Source: Piscinibacter sp047600445
Lineage (GTDB): Bacteria > Pseudomonadota > Gammaproteobacteria > Burkholderiales > Burkholderiaceae_C
Direction: 5' to 3'
NCBI RefSeq assembly: GCF_047600445.1
Contig: NZ_JASGKT010000002.1
Span: 1,240,001 to 1,304,000, forward strand
Length of the DNA: 64,000 bases
In this document: positions 24,201 to 31,727 of the stretch, one piece after another
How positions within the stretch are numbered: the first letter of the stretch is position 1
Layout of the letters: each line of letters opens with the position of its first letter
The notes under the pieces: generated by a model
The model's database searches: none
Seen by the model: the letters and a program-made list of their open reading frames with translations, nothing else
What the model was told of the DNA's origin: nothing
Translations under genes and position numbers: made by a program

Positions 24201-24378
24201 CGAGCTGCAGGCGCCGATGGGCCGCGCCATCATCGGCGGCGTGATCACCTCGACGCTGCTGACGCTGGTGGTGGTGCCGGTGCTGTGGAGCTTCCTCGCC
24301 GGCGGGCGGCTCAGCCCGACACGTGAACCACGTCGCGAACCAGCGGATAGATCTGGTTCTGCCAGCGCCGCCCGCTGA
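21256..24378 (+). CDS. RND efflux transporter permease (HAE1 family)
   Basis: A 1040-residue inner-membrane drug/proton antiporter of the AcrB/MexB class. It has 12 helices in two repeats. The proton-relay Asp pair is in LCIGLLIDDAIVVREN and the relay Lys in GLVMLMGLVTKNAILLVDF. The porter signature GVKRITSRSFEGRSQTSVEF is in the first periplasmic loop. With the adaptor it should export hydrophobic compounds; the substrate is unknown. The coding region runs 68 bp antisense into the 3' end of the phaZ gene, so its last ~22 residues (Arg/Pro/Ser-rich) are encoded opposite phaZ and are probably unconserved. Confidence 0.94.
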   Translation: MWITRVSIANPVFATMMMVALCVLGLFSYLRLGIEQLPDVQPPVAFVDVAYPGASPEAVERELTKPVEEGLNAIAGVKRITSRSFEGRSQTSVEFTLDADMARAMQDVRDRIAVVQGVFPRDAKPPTVARFNNDNSQPVVVAALMSATRSPRELSILADQTVARRLQRAEGVASVEVNGLSRRELRIDLDAGRLRAYAITPAQVAAGLREAHADQPVGLLSDATQDAILRVEGRLDDPRRFADLVVAQRGGLPLRLGDLGRVVEREREPESIARVNGQRAVNFNVFKQQDANTVASGEAIKAAIEELRKTLPADVELRLVYASSDFVKGSLQGLQHTLVEGALLTVAIVFLFLHSWRSTVITGLTLPISVIASFIAVHAFGFTLNFMTMMALSLCIGLLIDDAIVVRENIVRHVHLGKDHLSAAREGTEEIGLAVMATTFAICAVFVPVAFMGGIVGKFFHPFGITVAVAVLVSLFVSFTLDPMLSSRWPDPSGTPGAKRIPGLAALIRAVDRGMDALHAAYERLIHWVFERPLRNRAIVLAAGAASFVGALALVPVVGSEFVPQADQGFTQLAIRMPVGASLARSDDKVRQVEAIVAALPEVATLSTNVGGEGTGLQVGRNQAVLNIGLVERARRSRSQKQVEEAIRAEIAKIPGIEVSVGFDRPIYVAVLGNDAQALAAAASALAEKIRKIPGIADVELSVKPGTPAYAVRLKPGAVRELGLTAPQLAASLRAYVNGEVGTYWTTPDGEQVEVLLRLPEAQRRRVAQMGELPVAFAKDGTPIALAAVATIAPVTNPEVIRRQDLQRREAIFAGVQGRPAGDVGEDVRKLVEATALPAGLRFDIGGATKDQEEAFGAILGAMLLAVIFIYIVLASQFGSFVQPVAIMASLPLSLIGVMLALLAWRSTLNMFSMIGLVMLMGLVTKNAILLVDFANRALAAGASVPEALLRAGQVRMRPIIMTTAAMVFGMLPLALAFNEGGELQAPMGRAIIGGVITSTLLTLVVVPVLWSFLAGGRLSPTREPRREPADRSGSASAAR

Positions 24379-25519
24379 ACACGCCGTAGTGGCCGACGCC
24401 GGCCTGCACGTAGTGCGTGCGCATGTACGGCCGCAGCCGGCTGCACAGCTCCTGCGCGGCGACGGTCTGGCCGACCGCGCAGATGTCGTCGCGCTCGCCC
24501 TCGACGGTGACCAGCGCGGTGCGGCGGATCGCCGACGGATCGACGCGCCGGCCGCGGAAGCGCAGCTCGCCGCGCGGCAGGTCGTAGGTCTGGAATACGC
24601 GCTCGACGGTCTCGAGGTAGAACTCGGCCGGCAGGTCGGCCACCGCCATGTATTCCTCGTAGAAGCTGCGCGTCGCGGCGGCCTTCTCGTGCTCCTGCTC
24701 GACCAGCGCGACGTAGTAGTCGCGGAAGGCGCCGAGGTGGCGCTCCTTGTTCATGCTCATGAAGGCGGTGAGCTGCACGAAACCCGGGTAGACGCGCCGC
24801 CCGCGCCCGGCGAAGTGCCAGGGCACGCGGCTGATCAGGTTCTGCTCGAACCATTCGATCGGCCGCGTGGTCGCGAGCTTGTTCACCTCGGTGGGCTCGA
24901 CGCGGCAGTCGATCGGGCCGGCCATCAGCGTCAGGCTGGCGGGCGTGGCGGGGTGCTCGTCCTCGGCCATCAGCGCGGTGGCGGCCAGCGCCGCCACGCA
25001 GGGCTGGCAGATCGCCATCAGGTGCGCGCCCGGGCCCATCGCGGCGAGGAACTCCATCACGTGGGCGATGTACTCGTCGAGGCCGAAGCGGCCCTGCGCG
25101 AGCGGCACGTCGCGCGCGTTGAGCCAGTCGGTGACGTAGACCTCGTGGTCCTGCAGCACGGTGCGCACGGTGTCGCGCAGCAGCGTCGCGAAGTGGCCCG
25201 ACATCGGCGCGACGATCAGCACGCGCGGCTGCGCCGGCGCGCCCGCCTTGGCGAAGCGGCGCAGCGTGCCGAAGGCGGCGTGGTGCACCTCGCTCTCGGT
25301 CACCTCCCAGTCGCGCCCCTGCGCGTGCACGCCGCGGATGCCCCAGTCGGGCCGGCGGTGCGTCACTTCGGCCAGGCGCATCACCTCGCAGGCGGCGGCG
25401 AGCCGGCGCTGCGGCGCCTGGGCGCCGAGGCGCTCGTCCAGCAGCATCGGGATCGCCGCTTTCATCATCGAGCGCAGCGGCCACATCACGTCGGCCTGGG
25501 CCTGGTAGGCGTGGTACAT
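24311..25519 (-). CDS. phaZ: Intracellular polyhydroxyalkanoate depolymerase
   Basis: A 402-residue intracellular PHB depolymerase (PhaZa1 type) that mobilises storage granules to 3-hydroxybutyrate units. The N-terminus MYHAYQAQADVMWPLRSM is typical. The nucleophile is a cysteine rather than serine in the lipase-like box, here CQPC with Cys174, as in the Ralstonia enzyme. The C-terminal PHB_depo_C region holds ALVTVEGERDDICAVGQT (catalytic Asp) and QAGVGHYGVFSGRRW (catalytic His). There is no signal peptide, as expected for granule-associated enzymes. No PHA synthase or phasin genes are in the window. Confidence 0.92.
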   Translation of the reverse strand: MYHAYQAQADVMWPLRSMMKAAIPMLLDERLGAQAPQRRLAAACEVMRLAEVTHRRPDWGIRGVHAQGRDWEVTESEVHHAAFGTLRRFAKAGAPAQPRVLIVAPMSGHFATLLRDTVRTVLQDHEVYVTDWLNARDVPLAQGRFGLDEYIAHVMEFLAAMGPGAHLMAICQPCVAALAATALMAEDEHPATPASLTLMAGPIDCRVEPTEVNKLATTRPIEWFEQNLISRVPWHFAGRGRRVYPGFVQLTAFMSMNKERHLGAFRDYYVALVEQEHEKAAATRSFYEEYMAVADLPAEFYLETVERVFQTYDLPRGELRFRGRRVDPSAIRRTALVTVEGERDDICAVGQTVAAQELCSRLRPYMRTHYVQAGVGHYGVFSGRRWQNQIYPLVRDVVHVSG

Positions 25520-25631
25520 CAAGGGCGGTCTCCGGGTGCTCTCTGTGATGACGGGCAGCGAGCAACTTGCGCGCCAAGGCCGGTGGCATGTGGCTTGCTC
25601 GACCCGGGGCAGGCCCGAAAGAGGAGACACC

Positions 25632-26348
25632 ATGCCCGTTGCCGCCCCCGCCCGCAAGAAGCCCGCCGCCAAGCCGGCCGCCCGGCGCGCCGCGGCGCGC
25701 CCGACGCTGACGCTGTCGAGCAAGAACTACTCGTCGTGGTCGCTGCGCGGCTGGCTGCTGTGCCGCTTCGCCGGGCTGGACTTCGACGAGGTGATGGTCT
25801 CGCCCGACGACGCCGATGCGCGCAAGGAACTGCTGCTGCTCGCGCCGTCGATCCGCGTGCCCTGCCTGACGCACGACGGCGCCAGGGTGTGGAACACGAT
25901 GGGCATCGCGCAATACCTGGCCGAGGTCTTTCCCGACGCCGGGCTGGTGCCGGCCGAGCGCATCGCGCGCGCGCATTGCCGCTCGATCAGCGGCGAGATG
26001 AACTCCGGCTTCGCCAACCTGCGCTCGTCGCTGCCGATGAACCTGAAGGCCAGGCATCCCGGCTACAAGGTGTGGGCCGGCGCGCTGCCCGACATCGAGC
26101 GCATCGTCGAGATCTGGAGCGAGTGCCTGTCCGCCTACGGCGGGCCCTACCTGTTCGGCAGGCAGCGCACGATGGCCGACGCGATGTTCGCGCCGGTGGT
26201 CGCGCGCTTCCTGAGCTACGACGTCGCGCTGCCCGCGCCCTGCGCCGCCTACTGCCGCACCATCATGGCGATGCCGGAGATGCAGGAGTGGGTCGCGGCG
26301 GCGCGCCGCGAGCCCGAGGAGATCGAGGAACTCGACATGGAGTTCTAG
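25632..26348 (+). CDS. Glutathione S-transferase family protein
   Basis: A 238-residue GST-like protein. The first ~27 residues are a Lys/Ala/Pro-rich extension (PVAAPARKKPAAKPAARRAA) not found in standard GSTs. The thioredoxin-fold domain follows (about 27-108: LTLSSKNYSSWSLRGWLLCR, active-site serine likely in SSWS; VPCLTHDGARVWNTMGIAQYLAE gives the cis-Pro and glutathione-binding region). A helical C-terminal domain runs about 115-225. The start at 25632 is supported by GAGGAG (25621-25626). The substrate is unknown; maleylacetoacetate isomerase-like or detoxification roles are possible. Confidence 0.87.
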   Translation: MPVAAPARKKPAAKPAARRAAARPTLTLSSKNYSSWSLRGWLLCRFAGLDFDEVMVSPDDADARKELLLLAPSIRVPCLTHDGARVWNTMGIAQYLAEVFPDAGLVPAERIARAHCRSISGEMNSGFANLRSSLPMNLKARHPGYKVWAGALPDIERIVEIWSECLSAYGGPYLFGRQRTMADAMFAPVVARFLSYDVALPAPCAAYCRTIMAMPEMQEWVAAARREPEEIEELDMEF

Positions 26349-26361
26349 GCGGGCAGGGCGC

Positions 26362-26784
26362 TCATTCCCACTTCGACGGCTCCGGCACCTCGGCCGGCGC
26401 CGGCATGTCGATGGTCTTGAAGTCGGCGGGGCCGACGACCTCGAGATACTCCATGTCGGGCGAGTAGTCGAACAGGTAATGCACGATGCCGGGGCGCTGG
26501 TGCACACAATCGCCCGCGCTGACCAGCGTCTCCTGGTCTTCGTACATGAACTTCGCCCAACCCTTGAGCATCAGCACGATGTGGAAGTCCGCCTCGTGGC
26601 GGTGCCAGCCGGTGCCCTTCTCGGGCGCCATGTTGGCCTTGACGAGCTGGGCGATCACGCGCCCCTTCGTGGCGCTTTCGACGCCCAGGTCCTTGTAGAG
26701 GAAGAAGTCGCGCAGCCCGTCGCTGCGCCAGGCGGTGTCGCCCGGCCTGACGTGCGAGAACGTGGTGGTGGTGATGTCGAGCAT
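26362..26784 (-). CDS. Cupin-domain protein
   Basis: A 140-residue single-domain cupin. Motif 1 supplies metal ligands around GWHRHEADFHIVLMLKGW (His61, His63, His68) and motif 2 is GDCVHQRPGIVHYL (His102), consistent with a mononuclear metal site. The protein begins after a strong GGAGG and is cytosolic. It may be a small dioxygenase, isomerase or sensor; the fold alone does not tell. Its 3' end lies 13 bp from the end of the convergent GST gene. Confidence 0.85.
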   Translation of the reverse strand: MLDITTTTFSHVRPGDTAWRSDGLRDFFLYKDLGVESATKGRVIAQLVKANMAPEKGTGWHRHEADFHIVLMLKGWAKFMYEDQETLVSAGDCVHQRPGIVHYLFDYSPDMEYLEVVGPADFKTIDMPAPAEVPEPSKWE

Positions 26785-26849
26785 GGCGGTCCTCCGCATC
26801 CGTGGATGCGGGGGCCATGCATCAACCGTTCCACGCGGGCGGCCGGCCC

Positions 26850-29255
26850 TCAGGCCGCGGCCAGGCGCGTGGCGAGCACCGCGGGCTGCGCCGGCGCGGT
26901 GCGCGCGGCCGGCGCCGTCGCCGCCGCGGCCGGCTCGGCCACGCGGTAGACGCCGCAGCCCAGCACCAGCCGGTCGTCGAGGCGGCGCACGTACGAGGCC
27001 TTGGGCTGCACCTTGCCGGTCTCGGGGTTGAGGATGTCGTACTCGATCCAGCCCGCGCCGCGCTCGGTGCGTGCCCAGGCGTCGGCGACGAAGCGGTCGC
27101 CGTCGATGCCGGGGATGTCGTGCACGCGCTTGCCCTCGGTGGCCGGCTTGGCGGCGTGCAGCCGGTAGCTGCCGTTGCGGTCGACCGCGAAGACGTACAG
27201 GTCGCGGTCGACGAAGCCCTGGTCGCGCTCGCGCATCAGCCGGCTGGCCTCGTCCCAACCCTCGCGCTGCACCAGCGCGACGGCGCGCTCGACCAGGTCG
27301 CGCGCCTCGTCGGCGCTGCCCTGGCGCAGCCGGATCGAGCCCACCGCGCTGCTCAGCAGTTGCGCGCGCTGCACCAGCTCCTGCGCGGCGGCGGTCGATT
27401 CGTCGACCAGCGCGGCGTTCTGGCGCGTGATCTCGTCGAGGTTGCCGACGCTCTGGCTCATCTCGCGCAGCCCCTGGCTCTGCTGCGCGCTGGCCGCGGC
27501 GATGCCTCGCAGCCGGTCGGAGACGTCCTGCACGCCGCCGACCACGGCGTCCAGCGTCGCGCTGACGTTCTCGATGCGCGCCACCGAGGCGCCGACCTGC
27601 TGCGTCGATTCGCGGATCAGCTTGCGGATCTCGCCGGCCGCGGCGCTGCTGCGCTGCGCCAGGCTGCGCACCTCGGCGGCCACCACCGCGAAGCCGCGCC
27701 CGGCCTCGCCGGCGCGCGCCGCCTCGACCGCCGCGTTGAGCGCCAGGATGTTGGTCTGGAACGAGATGCCGTCGATCACGCCGATGATCTCGCCGACGCG
27801 CTTGGAGCTGTTCTCCAGCGCCGCCATCGAGCCGACGCTGGCGCGCATCGCCTCGCCGCCGGCCTCGGCCTGCACGCGCAGGCGGCCGGCCACGCCGTCC
27901 AGTTCCTTCGCGGCCTCGGCGTTGGAAGCCACCGCGGCGCTGAGCTGGCCGACCGTCGCCACCGTCTGGCGCAGGCTGGCCGCCTGCTCGTCGGTGCGCT
28001 GCGATAGCGCCTGGCCGCCGCCGGCCACCTGCTGGCCGGCGTTGCCGACGCGCACCGCGCTGCTGCGGATCTCGGCCACCATCGCCGAGAGCCGGGCGTT
28101 CATCGCCTCGAGCATGCCACCGACCTCGGCCAGCTCGTCGCGGCCGCGGATGTCGACGCGGTGCTCCAGGTTGCCCTCGGCGACCCGGCGCACGCCGGTG
28201 CTCAAGGCCTTGAAGGCGCCGACGAAGCTCAGGTGGAACGACAGCGCGAGGTAGGCCGTCAGCAGCAGGCCGGCGAGCGCGGCGCCCAGTTCGAGCGCCA
28301 TCGCGCGCGTGGCGGCGGCGCTGCGCCGCGCCAGGCTGGCTTCCAGCGCGGCGATCACCTCGCGGTCCAGGCGCTGCAGCTCGCCCAGCGCCTGGCTGGC
28401 GCGCTCGAAGAAGCCGGCCGCGTCGGCGTCGATCACGTCGGCCTCGATCACGCCGCGCACCTGCCGGCCGAAGTCGTCCATCTGCGCCAGCGCGTCCTGC
28501 CAGCGCGCCGGCGGCGGCGTGCCGGCGCGCTCCAGCGCGGCGAAGCGCTGGCGCAGGTCGCCGACCTGGGTCGCCAGCACGTCCATGCGGCCGAGGATCT
28601 GCACGCGCTCGGTGTTGCTGGCGTCGCCGCGCAGGAGGATGGCGGCGCCCTGGCCGCGTGTCAGGCCGATGGTCTCGGCCAGCGGCACCACGCGCTCCAG
28701 CGCGATGTCGCGCAGGAAGAAGGCGTGCGCCTCGGGGTCGAGCACCAGGCCGGAGCGCTCGCCCACCAGCATCAGCATGCCGCGCAGGCTCTCGATGGCG
28801 GCGCCGTGCTCGGCGAAGGCCTCGCGGCGCTGCGTGGCATGGCGGCCCTCGGCGAGCGCGAGCACGGCCCCGCGGCGCTCGCGCCACGGCGAGGCGGCAT
28901 CGAAGCTGCCCGTCGCGGCCACGCCGGCGTCCAGCGCGCGCAGCGCCTCGACCAGCGCGGCGCGCTGGCCGTCGCGGGTCGCGGCGGCGGTGCCGTCGCC
29001 GGACAGCGCGCGCTGCGTCAGGTCGCGCTGCGTCTGCAGCCGGCCGATCAGCTCGCCCAGCGGGCGCGCCAGCCGCACGCCTTCCAGCTCGGCGCCGATC
29101 CGGCCGCGCTCGGCCTGCGCGCCGCGGTAGGAGCCCGCCAGCAGCAGCACCAGCGGCACGAGCAGGAACAAGCCCATCACGGACATCTTGGTGGCGATGC
29201 GCCACTGGCGCATCAACCGGATGCCGGGGCCGAACAGCAGCTTGAACGCAATCAT
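26850..29255 (-). CDS. Methyl-accepting chemotaxis protein with C-terminal Cache-like domain
   Basis: An 801-residue chemoreceptor. TM1 lies at about 20-42, then a ~280-residue helical periplasmic sensor. TM2 is at about 321-343, HAMP at about 350-402 (GVRRVAEGNLEHRVDIRGRD), and the long coiled-coil signalling hairpin has its tip at about 512-545 (AGRGFAVVAAEVRSLAQRSS) for CheA/CheW contact. Beyond the signalling domain, residues about 655-785 form an extra domain resembling sCache_2 (REGWDEASRLMRERD; VFAVDRNGSYRLHAA; WIEYDILNPETGKVQPK). That domain would be cytoplasmic here, although Cache domains are usually periplasmic. A sigma-28-like promoter precedes it. The ATG at 29255 is favoured over an in-frame start at 29273. 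Confidence 0.92.
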   Translation of the reverse strand: MIAFKLLFGPGIRLMRQWRIATKMSVMGLFLLVPLVLLLAGSYRGAQAERGRIGAELEGVRLARPLGELIGRLQTQRDLTQRALSGDGTAAATRDGQRAALVEALRALDAGVAATGSFDAASPWRERRGAVLALAEGRHATQRREAFAEHGAAIESLRGMLMLVGERSGLVLDPEAHAFFLRDIALERVVPLAETIGLTRGQGAAILLRGDASNTERVQILGRMDVLATQVGDLRQRFAALERAGTPPPARWQDALAQMDDFGRQVRGVIEADVIDADAAGFFERASQALGELQRLDREVIAALEASLARRSAAATRAMALELGAALAGLLLTAYLALSFHLSFVGAFKALSTGVRRVAEGNLEHRVDIRGRDELAEVGGMLEAMNARLSAMVAEIRSSAVRVGNAGQQVAGGGQALSQRTDEQAASLRQTVATVGQLSAAVASNAEAAKELDGVAGRLRVQAEAGGEAMRASVGSMAALENSSKRVGEIIGVIDGISFQTNILALNAAVEAARAGEAGRGFAVVAAEVRSLAQRSSAAAGEIRKLIRESTQQVGASVARIENVSATLDAVVGGVQDVSDRLRGIAAASAQQSQGLREMSQSVGNLDEITRQNAALVDESTAAAQELVQRAQLLSSAVGSIRLRQGSADEARDLVERAVALVQREGWDEASRLMRERDQGFVDRDLYVFAVDRNGSYRLHAAKPATEGKRVHDIPGIDGDRFVADAWARTERGAGWIEYDILNPETGKVQPKASYVRRLDDRLVLGCGVYRVAEPAAAATAPAARTAPAQPAVLATRLAAA

Positions 29256-29301
29256 GAAGTGACAACCTCGCACGGCGCACCCGAGCCGGGTGCTTGCGGC
29301 G

Positions 29302-29328
29302 ATATCGGCGGCGGCTGCCGGCGCTTAA
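29302..29328 (-). promoter_or_regulatory. Sigma-28 (FliA) type promoter of the chemoreceptor gene
   Basis: Reading the minus strand, TTAA (29328-29325), a 15-nt spacer, then GCCGATAT (29309-29302). The consensus is TAAA-N15-GCCGATAA, so 3/4 and 7/8 positions match with exact spacing. It is 47 nt upstream of the start codon, as expected for a class III flagellar/chemotaxis gene. Confidence 0.68.
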
Positions 29329-29398
29329 GGATTCGCAAAGGCCGAGGCGGTGGTTTACGGTATGGTTCGACCCTGAACCCGATTTCAGCCCGTTTTCC

Positions 29399-30049
29399 GT
29401 GCATTCGTCCCGTCCCGCGCTCGCGGCCAGCCGTCTTGCCTGTCGCCGCGGCGACAGGCTGCTGTTTCGCGGGCTCGATTTCGAGCTGCCGCCGGGCGCC
29501 ATCGTCTGGCTGCGCGGCCCCAACGGCAGCGGCAAGACCAGCCTGCTGCGCCTGCTCGCCGGGCTGTCGACGCCGGCCGAAGGGCAGATCACCTGGGGCG
29601 GCGTGCCGCTGGGCGATGCCGGCGCCGGCTGGTGCCGCTCGCTGTGCTACCTGGCGCATGCCAATGCGCTGAAGGACGATCTCTCGGTGCTCGAATCGCT
29701 GCAATTCATCGCCCGGCTGCACGGCCACCCCGGCGACGCGCCGGGCTGCGGCGAGGCGCTGCGGCGTGTCGGCCTGCACGGCCGCCGCCACGCCGCGGTG
29801 CGCACGCTGTCGCAGGGCCAGCGCCGCCGCGTCGCGCTGGCGCGGCTGCAGCTCGACGCGGCCGCGCCGGTGTGGATCCTCGACGAACCCTACGACGCGC
29901 TCGACGCCGAGGGCACGGCGATGCTCGACGCCGCCTTGTCGGCCCACGCCAAGCGCGGCGGCGCGGCGGTGCTGACCAGCCACATCGAGCTGACGCTCGC
30001 CGACCCGGCGCCGACCGTGCTGCAACTCGATGGCTACCGTGTGCAATGA
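29399..30049 (+). CDS. ccmA: Cytochrome c maturation ABC transporter ATP-binding protein CcmA
   Basis: The ATPase of the System I heme-handling complex CcmABCD, which releases holo-CcmE from CcmC. Walker A is GPNGSGKT at residues 40-47, the ABC signature TLSQGQRRRVALARL at about 136-150 and Walker B VWILDEPYDALD at about 159-170. I chose the GTG at 29399 because it gives the family length (216 residues) and places Walker A normally. An earlier in-frame ATG at 29294 would add 35 residues of unlikely sequence. It is the first gene of ccmABCDEFGH and its stop overlaps ccmB (ATGA). Confidence 0.92.
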   Translation: MHSSRPALAASRLACRRGDRLLFRGLDFELPPGAIVWLRGPNGSGKTSLLRLLAGLSTPAEGQITWGGVPLGDAGAGWCRSLCYLAHANALKDDLSVLESLQFIARLHGHPGDAPGCGEALRRVGLHGRRHAAVRTLSQGQRRRVALARLQLDAAAPVWILDEPYDALDAEGTAMLDAALSAHAKRGGAAVLTSHIELTLADPAPTVLQLDGYRVQ

Positions 30050-30714
30050 GCTCTGTGTTCGCCACCATCGTCGCGCGGGACTTGCGGCTGGCGGCGCGGC
30101 GCCGTGTCGAGGCGCTGCTGCCGATCGCCTTCTTCCTGGTCGCGGTGAGCCTGTTCCCGCTGGGCGTCGGCCCGGAGCCGCAGACGCTGCGCCAGATCGC
30201 CCCCGGCGTGGTGTGGGTGTGCGCGCTGCTCGCGGCGATGCTGTCGCTGACGCAGCTCTACGCTGTCGACCATGCCGACGGCTCGCTCGAGCAGATGCTG
30301 CTGTCGGGCGAGTCGCGCTGGATGATCGCCGCGGCCAAGGCGCTGGCGCACTGGATCGTCACCGGCGCGCCGCTGGTGCTGGCCGCGCCGCTGTTCGGCC
30401 TGCTGTTCGACCTCTCGGCCACCGCCAACCTGACGCTGGCGCTGTCGCTGCTGCTGGGCACGCCCATCCTCAGCCTGCTCGGCGGCCTGGGCGCGGCGCT
30501 GACGCTGGGGCTGCGCAGCGGCGCGGTGCTGCTGATCCTGCTGATCCTGCCGCTGTGCATCCCGGCGCTGATCTTCGGCGCCGGTGCGGTGTCGGCCGCC
30601 GAGGCCGGCATCTCGACGCGCGGCCACTTTTCCCTGCTCGGCGCGCTGCTGATCGGCTCGGGGCTGCTCGCCCCCTGGGCCACCGGCGCGGCGCTGCGCA
30701 TCGCCACGGAGTGA
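30046..30714 (+). CDS. ccmB: Heme exporter protein CcmB
   Basis: The membrane subunit of the CcmAB transporter, 222 residues with six hydrophobic helices. The N-terminal FATIVARDLRLAARRRVEAL and the DGSLEQMLLSGESRW cytoplasmic loop are characteristic. It acts with CcmA to release heme-loaded CcmE at the periplasmic face. The ATG overlaps the ccmA stop; ccmC follows 7 bp after the stop. Confidence 0.93.
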   Translation: MSSVFATIVARDLRLAARRRVEALLPIAFFLVAVSLFPLGVGPEPQTLRQIAPGVVWVCALLAAMLSLTQLYAVDHADGSLEQMLLSGESRWMIAAAKALAHWIVTGAPLVLAAPLFGLLFDLSATANLTLALSLLLGTPILSLLGGLGAALTLGLRSGAVLLILLILPLCIPALIFGAGAVSAAEAGISTRGHFSLLGALLIGSGLLAPWATGAALRIATE

Positions 30715-30721
30715 CACCCCG

Positions 30722-31477
30722 ATGCCAGGGCGCCTGACCCTCTTCACCTTCTCGTCACCGCCGCGCTTCTACTGGCTGACCGGCAGGCTGCTGCCCTGGC
30801 TGTGGATCGCGACGATCGCGCTGAGCGTCGCCGGCCTGTACATCGGCTTCTTCGTCGCGCCGACCGACGCGACGCAGGGCGAGTCGTACCGCGTGATCTT
30901 CATCCACGTGCCGGCGGCCTGGATGTCGATGCTGCTGTACCTGGCGATGGCCTTCTGGGCCGCCATCGGCTGGGCCTTCAACGCGCGGCTGGCCTCAATG
31001 GTGGCGCGCGCGATCGCGCCCACCGGCGCGATGTTCACCTTCCTGGCGCTGTGGACCGGCGCCTTCTGGGGCAAGCCGACCTGGGGCGCCTGGTGGGTGT
31101 GGGACGCGCGGCTGACCTCGGAACTCATCCTGCTGTTCCTGTATCTGGGGTTCCTGGCGCTGGTCAACGCGATCGACGACACCCGTCGCGCCGACCAAGC
31201 CGGGGCGCTGCTGGCGGTGGTCGGCGCGGTCAACGTGCCCATCATCTATTTCTCGGTGAAGTGGTGGAACACGCTGCACCAGGGCGCGACGATCAGCATG
31301 ACCGCCGCGCCGAAGATGGCGCACACCATGCTGACCGCGATGCTGCTGATGACCTTCGCGTTCTGGGCCTACGCCTTCGCGGTGGTGTTCATGCGCGCGC
31401 GCGCCATCGTGGTCGAGCGCGAGCAGCACACGGAATGGGTGTCGGAGATGGTTCGCAAGCAAGGGGCGGCGGCATGA
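30722..31477 (+). CDS. ccmC: Heme lyase/transfer protein CcmC
   Basis: An inner-membrane heme-handling protein that loads heme on CcmE, 251 residues with six helices. The tryptophan-rich WWD motif TWGAWWVWDARLTSELIL lies at about 119-136. The two heme-ligand histidines are His62 (in FIHVPAAWM) and His201 (in KMAHTML), matching His60 and His184 of E. coli. The stop overlaps ccmD as ATGA. Confidence 0.95.
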   Translation: MPGRLTLFTFSSPPRFYWLTGRLLPWLWIATIALSVAGLYIGFFVAPTDATQGESYRVIFIHVPAAWMSMLLYLAMAFWAAIGWAFNARLASMVARAIAPTGAMFTFLALWTGAFWGKPTWGAWWVWDARLTSELILLFLYLGFLALVNAIDDTRRADQAGALLAVVGAVNVPIIYFSVKWWNTLHQGATISMTAAPKMAHTMLTAMLLMTFAFWAYAFAVVFMRARAIVVEREQHTEWVSEMVRKQGAAA

Positions 31478-31638
31478 ACTGGGGCAGCGCCGGCGAGTTC
31501 TTCGCGATGGGCGGCTACGGGCTCTACGTGTGGGGCTCGTACATCGCGTGCGTCGTGTTGATGATCGTCGAGCCGCTGCTGGCTCGCCACCGCCATGCGC
31601 AGGCGCGCCGCGCCGCGGCTCATCTGAACGAGGAGTAA
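31474..31638 (+). CDS. ccmD: Heme exporter protein CcmD
   Basis: A 54-residue single-pass membrane protein with the N-terminal segment FFAMGGYGLYVWGSYIACVV followed by a charged, Arg/His/Ala-rich cytoplasmic tail, typical of CcmD. It stabilises the CcmABC-CcmE complex. The start overlaps the ccmC stop. Its TAA stop overlaps the ATG of a short repeat-derived reading frame that leads to ccmE. GAGGAG just before the stop is a ribosome binding site for that downstream start. Confidence 0.93.
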   Translation: MNWGSAGEFFAMGGYGLYVWGSYIACVVLMIVEPLLARHRHAQARRAAAHLNEE

Positions 31639-31727
31639 TGATGACAACCCCCAAGCTCACTTCGTTCGCTGCCCCCCGAGGGGGCGCAGCCCTCCCTTGG
31701 GACGGCCCGGCGGGAGGTCTGAGATGA
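31638..31727 (+). CDS. Repeat-derived 29-codon mini-ORF between ccmD and ccmE
   Basis: A short reading frame starts with ATGATG at 31638/31641 (TAATG overlap with ccmD, GAGGAG at 31629-31634). It runs through the dispersed GC-rich repeat and ends in a TGA at 31725-31727 that overlaps the ccmE start as ATGA. The product would be 29 residues, starting MMTTPKLTSF and ending PAGGLR, with no recognisable domain. It probably acts only as a translated bridge that keeps ccmE coupled to ccmD after repeat insertion. It may not yield a stable protein. Confidence 0.45.
   Translation: MMTTPKLTSFAAPRGGAALPWDGPAGGLR
31672..31717 (+). repeat. Dispersed GC-rich repeat between ccmD and ccmE (copy 1)
   Basis: The element contains an inverted C-run/G-run (CCCCCCGAGGGGG, 31672-31684) and the block CTTGGGACGGCCCGGCG (31695-31711), ending in GGGAGG that serves as the ccmE ribosome binding site. 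A related copy, interrupted by another 25-bp element, is at 41043-41107. I recall similar sequences scattered through Comamonadaceae-like genomes. Confidence 0.6.

Noticed and set aside
29358..29366. TATGGT as the ccmA promoter -10
   Set aside because: There is no -35 at a suitable distance and the match to the consensus is poor; not enough to annotate.
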